Positions 53,762 to 64,000 of a stretch of 64,000 nucleotides of DNA are shown here, one piece after another (within the stretch, counting starts at the first letter, position 1; every line of letters begins with the position of its first letter). Position numbers and translations under genes: made by a program. The notes beneath the pieces are model-generated. The model was not told the DNA's origin. It ran no database searches and saw only the letters and a list, made by a program, of their open reading frames with translations. The DNA comes from Bauldia litoralis (lineage in GTDB: Bacteria > Pseudomonadota > Alphaproteobacteria > Rhizobiales > Kaistiaceae). Location: positions 186,001-250,000 of the forward strand of contig NZ_FMXQ01000001.1 in assembly GCF_900104485.1 (NCBI RefSeq), read 5' to 3'.

Positions 53762-54508
53762 TTACCGCTTCTTCCGCCCCGCCGACGCCTTGCGGCGTTC
53801 GATCAGCGCATCAAAATCGATCGACTGCGGCGAGTCGAGGATATGCAGGCGCAGGTTCGCTTCCAGCGCGCTGCGGCGGCCGGAGCGGATCAGGTCGGCG
53901 AGGTCGGAATGTTCCCGGGCGATCGACTCCATGTCGATCTGCAGCGTCGCAAGGCCGAAGATGATCGTCAGCTGGCTCGACAGCGGTTCCCAGGTCGCGA
54001 CCAGCACCTCGTTGCCGGTCAACGTGCAGAGCGTCCGGTGAAATTTGGTGTCGAGCGTCGCGATGCCATAGGTGTCGCCGCGTTTGGCCGCCGCGACGAG
54101 GTCGGCGCAGATCCGGTCGAGCGGCGCGATCGTCGCCGGATCGGTCTTGCACATTTCCTGCAGCTTGAACGCGGCGAAGGTTTCCAGCGCCAGCCGCACC
54201 TCGAGGATCTTGCGCAACCGGCCGGCATCGACCTCCATCAGCCGCATGCCGCGATAGGGCACGTTGACGAGAATGCCCTGGCTTTCGAGCAGGCGCAGCG
54301 CCTCGCGGATCGGCACCCGGCTGACATTGAGCCGGCGTGCGACCTCCGCCTCGATCACCCGGTCGCCGGGCAGGAAGACGCCGGTGGCCGCCGCCTGGAT
54401 GATCGCCTCGACCGCCTGGTCGACCAGCGTCTTCGGCGTCAGGGGTTCGAGTTCGCGCTGGGCGTCGGTCATCTGCGAAGCCGCAATCCGCAATGAGGGT
54501 CTCTGCAT
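53762..54508 (-). CDS. GntR-family regulator (FCD type)
   Basis: 248 residues. HTH region ~25-85 (PGDRVIEAEVARRLNVSRVPIREALRLLESQGIL) and FCD domain with Asp and His residues (DTKFHRTLCTLTGNEVL; REHSDLADLIRSGRRSALEANLRLHI). Start 54508 has GGTGG upstream; ATG 54472 is possible. It follows the deacylase gene on the minus strand and probably binds the two TTGTATACGAT sites, one in its own operon promoter and one in the importer promoter. Confidence 0.93.
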   Translation of the reverse strand: MQRPSLRIAASQMTDAQRELEPLTPKTLVDQAVEAIIQAAATGVFLPGDRVIEAEVARRLNVSRVPIREALRLLESQGILVNVPYRGMRLMEVDAGRLRKILEVRLALETFAAFKLQEMCKTDPATIAPLDRICADLVAAAKRGDTYGIATLDTKFHRTLCTLTGNEVLVATWEPLSSQLTIIFGLATLQIDMESIAREHSDLADLIRSGRRSALEANLRLHILDSPQSIDFDALIERRKASAGRKKR

Positions 54509-54539
54509 CGATCCACCGCGGCGCCCTGGCCGGCCTCAG

Positions 54540-55580
54540 CTAGTCGGAGTCGGTCGGCTCCGCGTAATCCGTCATCACCACCGCGACGCAATCGCCGCGG
54601 GCGGCCCGGCCGGGACCGGCGCTCATCCATATCAGACCCGAGCGCTTGTAGCGCAATTCGATCGGCGGGCGATCGACATCCTCGACGAAGTGGATGAAGC
54701 CGGCGGTCTCGCCGGCCTCGACCGCGTCGCCGACCATGTGGCGCGGCTCGAAGACGCCGGCCGTCGGGGCGAAGCTGAAGCTGTCCTGGTGGCGCACCAT
54801 CATGTGCCGGGTCGCGGCGCTGCCATCGCGCTGCGCCGTCTCCGGTTCGCCGGCCAGCACCCCGGCATGCCGGAGCACGTTGCGCAGCCCGCGCTCGGCG
54901 ATCCGCACCCCCTCGACATTGACCCGGCCCCAGCCGCCGAGTTCGGTGCCAAGCGACAGAATGCCCCGCCGCTCGACGCAGGAGGTGAAGGTCGCGCCTT
55001 CGTCGACGCCCCAGAAGACGACGTTATACGGCGCACCGAAGGCGCCGGCGGCGGCCATCGTCCGGCCGCGCATCGCTTCGTCGGGCAGGTAATGCATGTT
55101 GGTCGACAGCGCCGAATCGAAGGAATGCCCGGCGGTGTGGACGTCGACCGAAATGTCGGCATGCGGCAGCACCACGCCGTCCATGAAGTGGGCGAGCATC
55201 TCGCTGAAGGTGCCGCGCGGATTGCCGGGGAAGCAGCGGTTGAGATCGCGGTCGTCGATCGGGCTGAGCCGCTTGTCGGCCATCACCGCCGGAATGTTCA
55301 CCGCCGGCATCATGATCACCCGGCCGGATACGTCGGCCGGATCGAGCGAGGCGGCAAGCCGCGAGATCGAGATCTGGCCTTCATACTCGTCGCCGTGGAT
55401 GCCGCCGGTCAGAAGCACCGTCGGGCCGCTGCCATTCTTGACGACGACGATCGGGATTTCGATCGTCCCCCAGCCGGATGTGTTGCGCGACAGCGGCGCC
55501 CGCAGATAGGACGCCTGGCGCCCTTCCCGGTCGAAATCGATGTCCGTTGTGATCCGGCTTTTGACGCTGGCTTCCGACAC
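54540..55580 (-). CDS. Succinylglutamate desuccinylase/aspartoacylase-family deacylase
   Basis: 346 residues from GTG 55580 (AGGA nine bases upstream); TTG 55601 is an alternative. Zn-carboxypeptidase-type fold with ligands His and Glu in GGIHGDEYEG and His in ISVDVHTAG; MPAVNIPAVMADKRLSPIDDRDLNRCFPG is the family core. It resembles the N-acetyl-diaminobutyrate deacetylase branch, which removes acetyl or succinyl groups from amino acids. Next to a peptide importer it probably deacylates the imported N-acyl amino acid. First gene of the operon with the GntR regulator. Confidence 0.85.
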   Translation of the reverse strand: MSEASVKSRITTDIDFDREGRQASYLRAPLSRNTSGWGTIEIPIVVVKNGSGPTVLLTGGIHGDEYEGQISISRLAASLDPADVSGRVIMMPAVNIPAVMADKRLSPIDDRDLNRCFPGNPRGTFSEMLAHFMDGVVLPHADISVDVHTAGHSFDSALSTNMHYLPDEAMRGRTMAAAGAFGAPYNVVFWGVDEGATFTSCVERRGILSLGTELGGWGRVNVEGVRIAERGLRNVLRHAGVLAGEPETAQRDGSAATRHMMVRHQDSFSFAPTAGVFEPRHMVGDAVEAGETAGFIHFVEDVDRPPIELRYKRSGLIWMSAGPGRAARGDCVAVVMTDYAEPTDSD

Positions 55581-55618
55581 GGGGCGTGGTCCTGATTGCA
55601 AGAGGGTGTGCCGCGCTT

Positions 55619-55629
55619 ATCGTATACAA
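55619..55629 (-). promoter_or_regulatory. GntR operator-like site (second copy)
   Basis: ATCGTATACAA on the plus strand, i.e. TTGTATACGAT on the minus strand, 39 bp before the deacylase GTG. Identical to 50843-50853. Supports autoregulation of the deacylase-gntR operon. Confidence 0.6.
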
Positions 55630-55726
55630 TACTCTATCTGTCAAACCGGCGCAGGCCAGCCCTGGCTGCCCGTCGGAGGTTTGCTTCCCCTCCTCGCCGG
55701 TTCCTTTCCGGTGTCGTCCCGGTTGC

Positions 55727-57013
55727 TCAGCCGTTGGCGACGTCGATCATCGTGTGGAGCAGCAGGTTGGCGCCGGCCTCGATGTCGGGCCAGGCGGTTT
55801 CTTCCTCGGGAGCATGGCTGATGCCGCCGATGCTCGGCACGAAGATCAGTCCGGCGCGGGTCAGCTCCGCCATGAACTGGGTGTCGTGCCCGGCCCCGCT
55901 CGGCATCAGCCGGTAGCCGAGCCCGAGTTTCTCCGCCTGCCGCCGGAAGGCCGCGACGATCGTCGCGTCGCAGGGTTTCGGATCGAGCCAGCTCTGCTCG
56001 TCGATGGCCAGCCCCAGTCCCATCGCCGAGGCGACATCCTCGAGCTGCTGACGGCCCGCCGCCGCGATCGCCTTCATCACCGCAAGATCGGTGTCGCGGC
56101 CGATCAGCGTGAAGACCGCCTCGCCGGGAATCGTGTGCGGGTGGTTGGGCGTCAGGTCGACGGCGCCGATCGTCACCCGGCTCTGGTCGGTGCCGACCGC
56201 GGCGATGATCTCCGGAATCCGTCGCGCGAATTCGACCAGCCCGACGAAGGCATCCTTGCGCAGGTCCATCGGCGTCGTGCCGGCATGGTTGGCGACGCCG
56301 GAGAGCCGCACCGACCATTTGAACACCCCGGAGATCCCCTCGACGATGCCGATCGGCACGCCCTCGGATTCCAGCACCGGTCCTTGCTCGATATGGAGTT
56401 CGAGAAACGCCTTGACGCTGTCCCGCTCGCGACGGGCCGTCTCATAGGCGTCCGGCGCCAGTCCCTGGGCCGTCATCGCATCGACCATGCGCGTCCCACC
56501 CTCGTCCACGGCCGTCTCAAGCCATCCCGGATCGACCGCGCCGGCCAGCGCCTGGCTGCCGAGCATGCCGCCGAACCGCCCTTCCTCCTCCGCCGTGACG
56601 ATGACCTCGATGGGACAGGGCGGCGTCACGTCGGCGTCCATCAGCGTCCGAACGCATTCCATCGCCGCCGCAACCCCCAACGCGCCGTCATAGAAGCCGC
56701 CCATCGGCACCGTATCGAGATGCGAGCCTGCCATCACGGCCGGCCCCTCGCCGACCTGCCAGAGCCCTGAAAGATTGCCGACCGCATCCATGGAAACCAG
56801 CATTCCCAAGGCTTTCATGCGATCCGCCATGAATGCGCGCACTTCCATATCGGCGTCGGAAAATCCCGGCCGGTTGATCCCCGGCACCCCCGCGATCCGG
56901 CCGATCGCGCCGAGGTCGTCCATCTCCGCGCGCAGCCGATCGAGGTCGATGGCGAGGTTTTGGGATTGGCCGCCAATCTCTTGTTTCGACAACGTTTTCT
57001 CCCGATTGCTCAT
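55727..57013 (-). CDS. M20-family amidohydrolase (N-carbamoyl amino acid/allantoate type)
   Basis: 428 residues (ATG 57013; GTG 57046 possible). Metal ligands: His and Asp in AGSHLDTVPMGGFYDGALG, Glu pair in EEEGRFGGMLGS, His in LHIEQGPVLE and His in SGAGHDTQ. Two-domain binuclear Zn/Mn hydrolase of the N-carbamoyl-L-amino-acid hydrolase and allantoate amidohydrolase group. Divergent from the second peptide binding-protein gene, so the substrate may be brought in by that importer. Confidence 0.93.
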   Translation of the reverse strand: MSNREKTLSKQEIGGQSQNLAIDLDRLRAEMDDLGAIGRIAGVPGINRPGFSDADMEVRAFMADRMKALGMLVSMDAVGNLSGLWQVGEGPAVMAGSHLDTVPMGGFYDGALGVAAAMECVRTLMDADVTPPCPIEVIVTAEEEGRFGGMLGSQALAGAVDPGWLETAVDEGGTRMVDAMTAQGLAPDAYETARRERDSVKAFLELHIEQGPVLESEGVPIGIVEGISGVFKWSVRLSGVANHAGTTPMDLRKDAFVGLVEFARRIPEIIAAVGTDQSRVTIGAVDLTPNHPHTIPGEAVFTLIGRDTDLAVMKAIAAAGRQQLEDVASAMGLGLAIDEQSWLDPKPCDATIVAAFRRQAEKLGLGYRLMPSGAGHDTQFMAELTRAGLIFVPSIGGISHAPEEETAWPDIEAGANLLLHTMIDVANG

Positions 57014-57126
57014 TTCAAATGAGCCGGATTTATACCCATCGCCCACAAATTAATCATTATCAATTATTGCGCACAGTCAATCCACCATGATTATATGGCC
57101 TCCCGCCTTCCAACGGAGAGACAGCG

Positions 57127-58701
<1,575 letters not shown>

Positions 58702-58786
58702 TACCGACGACATGGCATCGGGCCGCCGGCCACCCGGCGGCCCGGGCTGCTGACCTGAGCGATACCCCATCAACGGAGGGAAGGTG

Positions 58787-59734
58787 ATGCTGGCCTATGT
58801 GTTCAAGCGCCTTCTCGCGCTGATACCGATCATCATCGGCCTGACCATCATCGTCTTCCTGATGATCGCGCTGATCCCCGGCGGCACGGCCGTCGCCATT
58901 CTCGGCCCCCTCGCCTCGCCGGATGCCGTCGCCAAGCTCAACGCCGAGCTCGGTCTCGACCGCCCTCTGGTCGAGCAGTACCTGTCATGGATGGGCAACC
59001 TGCTGCAGGGTGACATGGGCCGCAGCTACAGCCTCAAGCGGCCCGTCATCGACGAGGTCTTCGAACGCTTCTACGCCACGTCGATCCTCGCTGGCACATC
59101 GCTGATCCTCTGTTCCATCTTCGGCCTGCTGGCCGGCATCGTCTCCGCCGTTCGCCAGTTCGGCTGGGGCGACCGCCTCGTCACCTTCTTCGTCCTGATC
59201 GGCATCTCGACCCCGTCCTTCTGGCTCGGGCTGCTCCTGATCATGCTCTTCGCCGTCGAGTGGCAGATCTTCCCGCCAAGCGGCATGTACCTCGCCTATG
59301 GCGGCGGCGGCATCCTCGACCTGCTCGACCATCTGGTCCTGCCGGCGGTGACGCTGGCAGTGGTCGCCACCGGCGTCATTGCCCGGCTGACGCGGACCGC
59401 GATGCTCGAGGTGCTGCGCCAGGACTACATCCGCACGGCTCGCGCCAAGGGCCTGACCGAGCGCCGCGTCATCTATCGCCACGCCTTCAAGTCGGCGCTG
59501 GTCACCGTCATTCCTCTGATCGGCGTCCAGGCCGGCTTGGTCATCGGTGGCGCCGTCTATATCGAGACCGTCTTCCAGTGGCCGGGCATCGGCCGGATGC
59601 TGGTCGGCGCCATCTCGACGCGTGACATCCTGCTGGTCCAGGGAGGCGTGCTGCTTCTGGCCGTGACCTACGTCCTGATCAACCTCGCCGCCGACATCGT
59701 CCAAACCATCCTCGACCCGAGGCTCAAGTCATGA
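58787..59734 (+). CDS. Peptide-type ABC transporter permease (DppB-like)
   Basis: 315 residues from ATG 58787 (GGAGGG seven or eight bases upstream; GTG 58784 precedes it). N-terminal FKRLLALIPIIIGLTIIVFLMIALIPG, LGLDRPLVEQYLSWMGNLLQGDMG and EAA loop RTARAKGLTERRVIYRHAFK. Stop overlaps the fusion gene's start by 4 bases. Confidence 0.95.
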   Translation: MLAYVFKRLLALIPIIIGLTIIVFLMIALIPGGTAVAILGPLASPDAVAKLNAELGLDRPLVEQYLSWMGNLLQGDMGRSYSLKRPVIDEVFERFYATSILAGTSLILCSIFGLLAGIVSAVRQFGWGDRLVTFFVLIGISTPSFWLGLLLIMLFAVEWQIFPPSGMYLAYGGGGILDLLDHLVLPAVTLAVVATGVIARLTRTAMLEVLRQDYIRTARAKGLTERRVIYRHAFKSALVTVIPLIGVQAGLVIGGAVYIETVFQWPGIGRMLVGAISTRDILLVQGGVLLLAVTYVLINLAADIVQTILDPRLKS

Positions 59735-61659
59735 CCGCCGCCAGCGACACCGTCGTGGCGAAACCGGCCAAGAGCGCGCGGCCAAGCTCCTTCCGCCTGC
59801 TCACCAACAACCGGCTGGCGGCGCTCGGCCTGATCGTCCTTGGCATCGTCGTCGCCCTTGCGCTGCTCACGCCGATCCTGCCGCTGGACAATCCTGACGT
59901 GACGGACCCGGCCGACCGCCTGCTGCCCCCCGGCACCGCCGGCCACCTGCTCGGCACCGACCACCTCGGCCGGGATATCCTCTCCCGGCTCCTGTGGGGC
60001 ACGCGGGTGTCGCTGGCCGTCGGCCTGTCGGCAACGCTGATCGCCGCTTTCTTCGGCTCGCTGATTGGCCTGGTCGCCGGCTATTTCGGCGGCCGGACCG
60101 ACGCGCTGCTGATGCGCTCGATCGATATGCTGATGGCCTTCCCCTACATCCTGCTGGCGCTCGGCATCGTCGCCGTCCTCGGCCCCGGCCTCCTCAACGC
60201 GCTTTACGCCATCGCCGTCGTCAACATCCCCTTCTTCGCCCGCAACATCCGCGGCGTCACCCGAGGCCTCGCCCACCGCGAGTTCGTCGACGCTGCAAGA
60301 CTGTCGGGCAAGGGCCACGCCGGCGTCCTCTTTACCGAGGTCCTGCCCAACGTCCTGCCGGTCATCGTCATCACCATGTCGTCGACGGTCGGCTGGATGA
60401 TTCTGGAGACTGCCGGTCTGTCCTTCCTCGGACTCGGCGTCCAGCCGCCGCAGGCCGACCTCGGTTCGATGCTCGGCGAGGGCCGGAAGCTGCTGTTCAA
60501 CGCGCCCTTCGTCTCGGTCATCCCGGGCCTGATGATCTTTGCCCTGGTGATGAGTATCAACCTGATCGGCGACGGCGTGCGCGATGTCCTCGATCCCCGA
60601 CTCAGGTCCGGTGCCCTGGCGCGCCCCTCGGCGCGGACCCGCGTCGACCGCCGCGAAGTCCCGGCGATGCCGGATCGCGAGACCGACGACGCGCTCGACG
60701 TCATCGACCTCAAGACCGAATTCACCGTCGGTTCGTCCGTCTACCGCGCGGTCGGTGGCGTCAGCCTCGACCTCAAGGACAAGGAATGCCTCGGGCTGGT
60801 CGGCGAATCCGGCTCTGGCAAGTCGGTGACCGCCATGTCGGTGCTCGGCCTCGTCGCCACCCCGCCGGGCGCCATTGTCGGCGGCCGGGTGGTCGTCGAT
60901 GGGGCGGACCTGCTGGAAGTTTCCGACGAGACGCTCCGTGGCCTGCGCGGTGGCAAGATCTCGATGATCTTCCAGGACCCGCTGTCGACGCTGCATCCCC
61001 TCTTCACGGTCGGCGACCAGATCGCCGAGGCGATCCGCTCGCATCACCCGGTCGGCCATGCCGAGGCGTGGAAGCGGTCGGTCGCGCTGCTTGAACTGGT
61101 CCGCATCCCCAATGCGCGCGAGCGGGCGAGCAGCTATCCGCACGAGCTTTCCGGCGGCATGCGCCAGCGGGTCTGCATCGCCATGGCGCTGGCCAATGAC
61201 TCCGACGTCCTGATCGCCGATGAGCCGACGACGGCGCTCGACGTGACGGTGCAGGCGCAGGTGCTTCGCCTGCTCGACGACCTGCGCCGCGAAAAGGGCG
61301 CGGCGGTGCTGTTCATCACCCACGATTTCGGCGTCGTCTCGGAGATCTGCGACCGCGTCGCGGTGATGTATGCCGGGCGTATCGTCGAACTCGGCACCAC
61401 CGACGACGTGCTGTCCCGGCCAGCCCATCCCTATACCCGCAAGCTGATCGACTGCGTTCCGATCCTCGGCGATCCCGACCGCCGCCTCGACGCGATCGAA
61501 GGCCTGCCGCCGACGGTCAACCGATTGCCGCCGGGCTGCGCCTTCGCCGACCGTTGCCCGCGGGTTCGCGACGATTGCCGGGCCGGCGAGATCGCGCTCG
61601 CCGACATCGGCGACCGCCAGGTACGTTGCCTCTATCCGCTGGTGGAGACGGAAGAATGA
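59731..61659 (+). CDS. Fused peptide ABC permease and ATP-binding protein (DppC-DppD)
   Basis: 642 residues. Residues ~1-295 are a DppC permease ([24 protein letters not shown] loop [20 protein letters not shown]). After a charged linker (~296-325) an ABC domain follows with Walker [11 protein letters not shown]-loop [17 protein letters not shown], signature LSGGMRQR, Walker B VLIADEPT and a Cys-rich C-terminal extension. A permanent covalent link between channel and motor is known in some alpha- and gammaproteobacteria and actinobacteria. Reading frame is continuous without a stop, so the fusion is real and not an assembly joint. Confidence 0.93.
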   Translation: MTAASDTVVAKPAKSARPSSFRLLTNNRLAALGLIVLGIVVALALLTPILPLDNPDVTDPADRLLPPGTAGHLLGTDHLGRDILSRLLWGTRVSLAVGLSATLIAAFFGSLIGLVAGYFGGRTDALLMRSIDMLMAFPYILLALGIVAVLGPGLLNALYAIAVVNIPFFARNIRGVTRGLAHREFVDAARLSGKGHAGVLFTEVLPNVLPVIVITMSSTVGWMILETAGLSFLGLGVQPPQADLGSMLGEGRKLLFNAPFVSVIPGLMIFALVMSINLIGDGVRDVLDPRLRSGALARPSARTRVDRREVPAMPDRETDDALDVIDLKTEFTVGSSVYRAVGGVSLDLKDKECLGLVGESGSGKSVTAMSVLGLVATPPGAIVGGRVVVDGADLLEVSDETLRGLRGGKISMIFQDPLSTLHPLFTVGDQIAEAIRSHHPVGHAEAWKRSVALLELVRIPNARERASSYPHELSGGMRQRVCIAMALANDSDVLIADEPTTALDVTVQAQVLRLLDDLRREKGAAVLFITHDFGVVSEICDRVAVMYAGRIVELGTTDDVLSRPAHPYTRKLIDCVPILGDPDRRLDAIEGLPPTVNRLPPGCAFADRCPRVRDDCRAGEIALADIGDRQVRCLYPLVETEE

Positions 61660-62630
61660 CCGCGCTGCTCACCGTCGAGAATGTCGAGAAACGCTTCGGC
61701 GGCGGCCGCAGCCTGTTTGGTGGCGCGAAGCGCGCCGTCCACGCGGTCCAGGGTGTCGATATTGCCGTCAACAAGGGCGAGACGCTCGGCATCGTCGGCG
61801 AATCCGGTTGCGGCAAGTCGACCCTCGCCCGGATGCTGGTCGGCCTCGACCGCCCGTCGGCGCGATCGATCCGCATCGAAGGCATCGACCCGTCCGACTT
61901 CGAACGCGGCAACACCCGCGTGCTGGCGAAGAAGATCCAGTACGTGTTCCAGGATCCGGTGTCCTCGCTCAATCCGCGCAAGACGATCCGCACCATCCTC
62001 GAAACACCGATGATCCACCTGCTCGGCCTCGACAAGCCGGCCCGCGAGGCGCGTCTCGAGGAACTGATGCAGGCGGTGAAGCTGTCGCCGGAATTCCTCG
62101 ACCGCTACCCGCACGAATTTTCCGGCGGCCAGGCGCAACGGATCGGCATCGCGCGGGCGCTCGCGGCCGGGCCGGAGCTGATCATCCTCGACGAGCCGGT
62201 TTCCGCGCTCGATGTCTCGGTGCAGGCGCAGGTACTCAACCTGCTTGCCGACCTCCAGCAGCGCTTCGACCTCACCTACGTCTTCATCAGCCACGACCTG
62301 TCGGTGGTCGAAAGCGTTTCCGACCGCGTCGCCGTGATGTATTTCGGCCGTATCGTCGAGCATGCCGAGGCGCGCGAGCTTTTTCGCCAGCCGCGGCATC
62401 CCTATACGAAGCTGCTCTTCGATGCTGCACCGGTACCGGGCAAGCGCAGCGTGCGCGGCGAGGCCGAGCCGGCCGAACTGCCCGATCCCTACGCGCCGCC
62501 GCCTGGCTGCGCCTTCGCCCCGCGCTGCCCGAATGTCCGCGATCGCTGCCGGAGCGAGCGGCCGACGCTCGCCGCCGACCAGCCGTCGCCGACTCACGCC
62601 GCCGCCTGCTTCTTCCCGGTCGAGGCATGA
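61656..62630 (+). CDS. Peptide-type ABC transporter ATP-binding protein (DppF-like)
   Basis: 324 residues, ATG 61656 overlapping the fusion gene's stop. Walker [11 protein letters not shown]-loop YVFQDPVSSLNPRKTIR, signature FSGGQAQR, Walker B LIILDEP, H-loop ISHDLSV, C-terminal APRCPNVRDRC. The signature has Ala for Arg (GGQAQR), a mild deviation. Coupled by 4-base overlap to the GntR gene as well. Confidence 0.95.
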   Translation: MTALLTVENVEKRFGGGRSLFGGAKRAVHAVQGVDIAVNKGETLGIVGESGCGKSTLARMLVGLDRPSARSIRIEGIDPSDFERGNTRVLAKKIQYVFQDPVSSLNPRKTIRTILETPMIHLLGLDKPAREARLEELMQAVKLSPEFLDRYPHEFSGGQAQRIGIARALAAGPELIILDEPVSALDVSVQAQVLNLLADLQQRFDLTYVFISHDLSVVESVSDRVAVMYFGRIVEHAEARELFRQPRHPYTKLLFDAAPVPGKRSVRGEAEPAELPDPYAPPPGCAFAPRCPNVRDRCRSERPTLAADQPSPTHAAACFFPVEA

Positions 62631-63475
62631 AGACCCCGGGCGACAAACACGGCAGGGAAGCGGCGACCGACATCGCGCCTGGCGTCGACAAGCAGGAGTC
62701 GATCATCGTTCCACCGCGGCTGCAGCCGGAGCGGCGGCTCAAGCGGACCGACGACATTGCCGAGGGCATCAAGGACCTGATCGTCGAGAAGTCGCTGTCG
62801 CCGGGTGACCGCCTGCCCAACGAGCGCGAACTGATCGACCTTTTCCACGCCTCCAAGAGCACGGTGCGCGAGGCGCTGAAGTCACTGGAAACGCAGGGGC
62901 TGATCCGCTCCCGCACCGGCCCCGGCGGCGGCACCTTCGTCGGCGAATTGTCCGGCAGCCGGGCGATGGAACTGCTCGGCAACTATTTCTTCTTCCGCCA
63001 GCCCTCGATCGGCGACATCTACGCCGTGCGGATCAAGCTTGAGCCCGACCTCGCCGCAAGCGTCATCGGCCATCTCACCGACGCGGACTACGAGACGCTG
63101 CAGCGGACGATGAACCTTTACGAGCGGCCGCCGCGCGACCGTGGCGAGGAATACCAGCAGCGACTGGCCGAGCTCGATTTCCACTCGGTGCTGGCCGAGC
63201 TCTGCCCCAACCCGATCCTCGGCTTCATCTGCGGCTTCATGCACAACCTGCTGCGCAACCTGACCATCTGCCGGCACATCTACGGTTCGCCGAACCCGGT
63301 GTTGCGCGAGCAGGCGCTGCATTATCAGATCAGCCTGATCCGCGCCCTCAAGGCGGAGGACGCCGACGCCGCCCGGCGGATCATGCAGGAGCACATGGAA
63401 ACCGCGCGCCGCTACATGGAAGAGTCGGAAGCGACCTTCACCCGCGGCTTCCTCCGTCTTGACGGCAAGCGATGA
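62627..63475 (+). CDS. GntR-family regulator (FadR type)
   Basis: 282 residues. A 35-residue N-terminal extension precedes the HTH (~45-105: LSPGDRLPNERELIDLFHASKSTVREALKSLETQGLI); FCD-type helical domain follows (IYAVRIKLEPDLAASVI; LDFHSVLAELCPNPIL). Last gene of the second importer operon (ATGA overlap), so it likely regulates the operon by feedback. Convergent with the SDR gene. Confidence 0.92.
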   Translation: MKTPGDKHGREAATDIAPGVDKQESIIVPPRLQPERRLKRTDDIAEGIKDLIVEKSLSPGDRLPNERELIDLFHASKSTVREALKSLETQGLIRSRTGPGGGTFVGELSGSRAMELLGNYFFFRQPSIGDIYAVRIKLEPDLAASVIGHLTDADYETLQRTMNLYERPPRDRGEEYQQRLAELDFHSVLAELCPNPILGFICGFMHNLLRNLTICRHIYGSPNPVLREQALHYQISLIRALKAEDADAARRIMQEHMETARRYMEESEATFTRGFLRLDGKR

Positions 63476-63502
63476 CGCCCTTCGCGAGTCGCCGGCAGAC
63501 CG

Positions 63503-64000
63503 TCAGACCGACGAGTAGCCGCCCTCGATCATCATCAGCGCGCCATTAACGAAGCCGGAAGCCGGCGAGGCGAGATAGAGCGCCATATCGGCGATCTCGA
63601 CCGGCTGGCCGAAGCGACCGGCCGGAATGTGGGCCAGCATCGGCGCCGCCTTCTCCTCCTCGCTCCACACCCGGATCCCCATCGGCGTCATGACGACGGT
63701 CGGGCAGATGGCGTTGACCTGGATATTGTGCTTCGCCCACTCGCAGGTCAGCGACTTGGTCAGCGCGTTCAGCGCGCCCTTCGAGGCGGCGTAGGCGGCG
63801 TGGTCGTCGATCGCCAGCGGCCCGGTCTGCGACGAGACGTTGATGATCTTGCCCCACTTCTGGGCGATCATCTGCGGCGCCAGCGCCTGGGCAAGCAGGA
63901 AGGGCGCCCGGGTGTTGACGGCGAAGGTGTGGTCCCAGTGCTCCACCGTCGTCTCCAGCGCCGGCTCGACATGCGACATCCCGGCATTGTTGACGAGGAT
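63503..64000 (-). CDS. Short-chain dehydrogenase/reductase (partial)
   Basis: The last ~165 residues; the N terminus with the NAD-binding glycines lies beyond the right window edge. NNAG, catalytic Ser in INVSSQTGP, and Tyr/Lys in AAYAASKGALNALTKSL are present, as is the C-terminal GFVNGALMMIEGGYSSV typical of classical SDR tetramers. Reaction unknown; convergent with the GntR gene of the second peptide importer. Confidence 0.92.
   Translation of the reverse strand: MLVNNAGMSHVEPALETTVEHWDHTFAVNTRAPFLLAQALAPQMIAQKWGKIINVSSQTGPLAIDDHAAYAASKGALNALTKSLTCEWAKHNIQVNAICPTVVMTPMGIRVWSEEEKAAPMLAHIPAGRFGQPVEIADMALYLASPASGFVNGALMMIEGGYSSV

Overview
This is a GC-rich bacterial chromosome segment. Gene content suggests an alphaproteobacterium of the Hyphomicrobiales (Rhizobiales) type: many binding-protein-dependent ABC importers, GntR/LacI regulators beside catabolic genes, a NasTS-controlled nirBD operon with an RpoN-type promoter, a P4-type integrase at a tRNA-Ser, and frequent GTG/TTG starts and 4-base gene overlaps. 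The genus cannot be fixed from the sequence alone.

Layout. 1-9.3 kb (mostly minus strand) holds the end of a glutamine-amidotransferase-like hydrolase, a metal exporter pair (DUF1007 + NicO), a TRAFs-binding (DUF4071) protein with a TIR/nucleoside-deoxyribosyltransferase-like N terminus, an amidase, a gamma-glutamyltransferase, an epimerase, an AI-2E family protein and two small membrane-associated proteins. 9.5-13.2 kb holds a sugar-acid dehydratase, a decayed small gene and an orphan binding protein without a signal peptide.

13.3-22.9 kb is an integrative element of about 9.6 kb. It is bounded by a 16-bp direct repeat, one copy of which is the 3' end of an intact tRNA-Ser(CGA). It carries integrase, a perfect 26-bp operator-like palindrome, two small HTH/AlpA-type regulators, an archaeo-eukaryotic-type primase, a RepA-like ATPase, an iteron-like repeat cluster, two unknown proteins and a secreted RTX protein with seven propeller-like repeats. 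The int-alpA-primase-helicase backbone resembles P4-like satellites and phage-inducible islands, but no capsid, packaging or conjugation genes are visible.

23.3-31.2 kb: a second AI-2E family protein, then a LacI regulator, VOC protein and aldo/keto reductase divergent from a complete sugar ABC importer. The importer has a clear promoter with an overlapping LacI-type palindrome. 31.3-39.2 kb: nitrogen assimilation, with a near-consensus sigma-54 promoter, nasT-nasS, a leader ending in a strong intrinsic terminator (the expected NasT antitermination target), then a nitrite transporter, nirB, nirD, cyanase and siroheme synthase. No nitrate reductase is present in the window.

39.2-46 kb: a ribose/fructose-type ABC importer with RidA, a GntR regulator, an SDR and a PLP-dependent decarboxylase. 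46-64 kb: two dipeptide-type ABC importers interleaved with an enolase-superfamily enzyme, an aspartoacylase-like deacylase, an M20 amidohydrolase, two GntR regulators and a partial SDR. Two copies of TTGTATACGAT, one in each of the two promoter regions of the first peptide cluster, are probably the operators of its GntR protein. A low-GC HEPN/AbiU2-like gene sits between that importer and its regulator. Together these genes suggest import and hydrolysis of N-acylated or N-carbamoylated amino acids or small peptides.
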